DNA of 64,000 nucleotides, from positions 1,698,556 to 1,762,555 of the forward strand of contig DS990592.1 in NCBI GenBank assembly GCA_000155695.1, in the 5' to 3' direction. Made by a program: the position numbers and the translations under genes. Positions 61,751-64,000 of this stretch are shown here, one piece after another. This DNA is from Verrucomicrobiia bacterium DG1235 (lineage in GTDB: Bacteria > Verrucomicrobiota > Verrucomicrobiia > Opitutales > Opitutaceae). Under the pieces are notes generated by a model. It saw only the letters and a program-made list of their open reading frames with translations, searched no databases and had not been told where the DNA came from. Each line of letters begins with the position of its first letter. Position 1 is the stretch's first letter.

Positions 61751-64000
61751 CTAGCGGGGACTGAATTTAATCGGGATACGCACGCGACACGCAACGGGCT
61801 TCCCGTTCATCAGCGCTGGCTGCCAAAGCGACTGCAGAACACAAACAACAGCCGGCTTTTCAAATGCGGAATTTGTCGAACGCAATGGTCGCGCATCACG
61901 AACGCTTCCGTTAGGCATCAGAGTGAATTCGACGACCACTTCTCCGCGAGTTCGACTCTGCTGCATCGAATAGGGATAGAGCGGCTCGAACATCTTAATT
62001 GCATTGGGCTTCTCGTCCACATCGCTAAGACTAAAAACCTTCTCCAGTTCAAAATCTGCTTTAAGAGGGATCCTTGTGCGCAAGGCCACCGACACCGCCT
62101 CCCCATCCATAGTGGCCGGAGCAAACCGCAGGTTGACTACTGCATGCTCAATCACCCTGAACAGCTCTCTCGGCAGGTTCTTGTTATCCGGAATAACAAA
62201 CAACGGCTGCCCTGCACCAGAAATGACAATGCTCACCAGCTCGGTCCGACTACCGTAACGAGCTCTCAACTCATCAGAATAATCGACGGCGATAGGAGTG
62301 AAGAGCTTCGGTTTTTCGCTAACCTGAGACACCGAGTGAACTTCGCCAAAAACTCCTGCCTCTATCCCTCCTTCTTCCAAGTAGTTCAAAACCTTCGCCG
62401 CGCCTACCGCTTCAGCCGCCGACTTGATGCTCAACTCTCCAAATACACGATGATTCCAATCAAGACCTTGACCAGCGAAAGCACCCAGCAAGTCAACACG
62501 GTCTCCTTCGATCAACCGAGCAAGCGCCGTGTCAAAGTACATTCCGCTAGCATCGATGGTCGCTCCTTTCTCAAGCAACAGCGAAGCGATATCATACTCT
62601 CTTCTTACAATAGCTAAGACAAGCGGCGTGAGCTCATCTCTAATTTTCACGTTCACGTCATAGCCGTAGCCGAGAAGACACTCCACCGACGACATTCGAC
62701 CCTTATCAATGGCATAGGCAAAGGACCGAGCTAAAGTCTCTTCATCGATCCCCTCATCCCTTCGATCAATCAACCAGCAAATAGCTTCCACATTCCCATT
62801 CCCTAGAGCGAAATCGAGCGGTTCTTTCCCATCTTTTCCCATCTTCCTGGAATCCACGCCCAAGGAGCTCAGCTTTTCCAGCAGCGAATCGTCTGCGTAT
62901 CCAGATACCGAATGCATGGCTGTATAGCCGTCCACTTCAAAAGTCGCATCGATCTTGTACCTATCCATCAAACTGAACCCAAGTTCTGGATACCCTTGGT
63001 AAAGTTTATTGAAAACCACCTTCTTTTTATCGGTGCCCCCATAGTCGATGTTTGGTTTAAACCTCATCAAGTACTCGACAATATCTTCATAATTCTCGTT
63101 CAAAGCCTCCGATGCAGCCCATGAACAATGCCATTTTCCCGTCGAGTTTTTTGGCCTTTCAGGCATGAGTAGTCTGACGACGTCAAAATGCCCGTTGGTC
63201 GCGGCCAACATCACTGCAGAATTAAGGTCTCCCCACCCGTCCACTATTTTGGAATTAAACTCCAAAAGAAGTTGAACCATTTCCGACCGGCCATTCTCCA
63301 CAGCGTAGCGGATTGGCAAATACTCCGATTCATCCCTAGCCTGAACTAGCTTCTTGTCCGCTTCCAAAAGCGAACGCGCCTCCTCAAGCATTCCATTGGC
63401 CGCCGCGTAGAAGATGTCCCCACGCTTCTGCTCGTCTAAAGCGAGCGCTTCATCACCTGCCGATAGAGGAACACTTCTTTCTATGACCCAAGCCCACTGG
63501 CTTGAATCAGTTCGCTCGACCAGATTTCCCAATCTCAGTTGCCAGAGAATCGCTATCCCAGATTTTTCCGACTCGGGAACCAGAAACTGACTATTCCGCG
63601 TTTGAGAAATCCAATCTTCTGAAGGCTGCATGGCCTGAATAGACTTCACCTGCCCCCCATGTACCCAACCCACGACCAACCAATCCTTTTTCGTCGGCTT
63701 ATTCTTGATAACTTCGCGTAGTACTTTTTCCCAGCTCAGATTCAAATCGTACTGAACCTCGCCTCCCCTTTCGCCATACGGCTGTGGGACCCTCTTCAAA
63801 CGATAATCCACCAATGGCGTCGCGAATTCCGCCTCTAAGGGCAACTCGCCCCGAAACCACCAGGAATTGTGATGCGATCCCGCATATTCAATCGTCGAAG
63901 CATCAACTTCCGTATCCAAAACAGGGAGTCCCTCTCGAGCACTCTCCACGAGGTAGGCTCGCTGATTTACGAAATAGAACAACTCAACGGATTCTGCAGC
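61751..64000 (-). CDS. Ankyrin-repeat protein with two C-terminal TonB-like domains, N-terminus outside window
   Basis: The frame is open to the window edge (749 codons visible), so the real start lies beyond 64000; the in-frame TTG at 63982 is not convincing. After about 190 residues come ankyrin repeats with units such as YLPIRYAVENGRSEMVQLLL, AVMLAATNGHFDVVRLLM and TPLVLAIVRREYDIASLLLE. At the end two domains resemble TonB_C: RELFRVIEHAVVNLRFAPAT and RGEVVVEFTLMPNGSVRDAR with PALMNGKPV. These domains usually bind the TonB box of receptors or occur in periplasmic proteins. A secreted or periplasmic adaptor is likely. Confidence 0.82.
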   Translation of the reverse strand, partial: AAESVELFYFVNQRAYLVESAREGLPVLDTEVDASTIEYAGSHHNSWWFRGELPLEAEFATPLVDYRLKRVPQPYGERGGEVQYDLNLSWEKVLREVIKNKPTKKDWLVVGWVHGGQVKSIQAMQPSEDWISQTRNSQFLVPESEKSGIAILWQLRLGNLVERTDSSQWAWVIERSVPLSAGDEALALDEQKRGDIFYAAANGMLEEARSLLEADKKLVQARDESEYLPIRYAVENGRSEMVQLLLEFNSKIVDGWGDLNSAVMLAATNGHFDVVRLLMPERPKNSTGKWHCSWAASEALNENYEDIVEYLMRFKPNIDYGGTDKKKVVFNKLYQGYPELGFSLMDRYKIDATFEVDGYTAMHSVSGYADDSLLEKLSSLGVDSRKMGKDGKEPLDFALGNGNVEAICWLIDRRDEGIDEETLARSFAYAIDKGRMSSVECLLGYGYDVNVKIRDELTPLVLAIVRREYDIASLLLEKGATIDASGMYFDTALARLIEGDRVDLLGAFAGQGLDWNHRVFGELSIKSAAEAVGAAKVLNYLEEGGIEAGVFGEVHSVSQVSEKPKLFTPIAVDYSDELRARYGSRTELVSIVISGAGQPLFVIPDNKNLPRELFRVIEHAVVNLRFAPATMDGEAVSVALRTRIPLKADFELEKVFSLSDVDEKPNAIKMFEPLYPYSMQQSRTRGEVVVEFTLMPNGSVRDARPLRSTNSAFEKPAVVCVLQSLWQPALMNGKPVACRVRIPIKFSPR

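Noticed and set aside
61751-63982. TTG at 63982 as start of the ankyrin protein
   Set aside because: The frame continues in sense to the window edge and no ribosome binding site precedes the TTG, so the gene is treated as partial.

Overview
The window looks like part of a chromosome from a marine-type member of Verrucomicrobiota, probably class Opitutia (Pelagicoccus-like). This is an inference from gene style and content: a secreted DUF1593 protein, a PurH-like paralog, bacterial GPP34, BNR_4 propeller and M61 genes, few strong Shine-Dalgarno sites, and frequent REP-like palindromes. I cannot name the species. Most genes are intact and densely packed, and both window ends cut a gene.

Region 1 (1-11.6 kb) is a nine-gene minus-strand sugar operon with a divergent AraC regulator at 10.75-11.6 kb. 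In transcription order it holds an L-fucose/L-arabinose-isomerase-like enzyme, a transketolase split into N and C subunits, a GlpK-like FGGY kinase, a ribose-type ABC importer with a DUF2291 protein, and a secreted nucleoside-hydrolase-like DUF1593 protein. Isomerase, kinase and two-subunit transketolase together match the logic of the known D-apiose transketolase route, but the sequence does not show the substrate. A REP/BIME-like double palindrome sits between the first two genes.

Region 2 (11.7-18.2 kb) holds a NatAB-type ABC exporter, an M61/PDZ peptidase, a sugar O-acetyltransferase and a TonB-dependent receptor that appears to have lost the middle of its barrel.

Region 3 (18.2-33.7 kb, plus strand) is a nonribosomal peptide cluster: an Sfp phosphopantetheinyl transferase, a HupE/UreJ-like membrane protein, a free carrier protein, an ornithine cyclodeaminase, a prolyl-carrier-type dehydrogenase, a free adenylation enzyme, two NRPS proteins and a methyltransferase. 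The first genes fit ornithine to proline to pyrrole-2-carboxyl-carrier as starter. The first NRPS has an adenylation domain interrupted by a zinc-ribbon plus PP-loop (ATP pyrophosphatase) domain of the WbpG/AANH type. This is the most interesting object in the window and suggests thionation, amidation or amidine formation on the assembly line. The second NRPS has a condensation domain with HD in place of HH and a thioesterase with Cys in place of Ser. Downstream on the minus strand lie KamA, an ABC exporter and an HTTM-like membrane protein that may belong to the same cluster.

Region 4 (38.8-49.6 kb) is mainly housekeeping: carA, kdsB, ptsH, tatD family, trxB, an M20 dipeptidase, a malate/lactate dehydrogenase family enzyme, GPP34, a BNR_4 propeller protein and a degenerate PurH-like protein. 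Region 5 (49.7-64 kb) has a secreted PEP-synthase-like protein, apaG, a 34-residue basic protein, ccsA-hemA, pilT, dapA-dapB-ruvA, an ECF sigma/anti-sigma pair, tRNA-Lys, and a partial ankyrin protein with TonB C-terminal-like domains. Intrinsic terminators and short dispersed repeats mark several gene ends.
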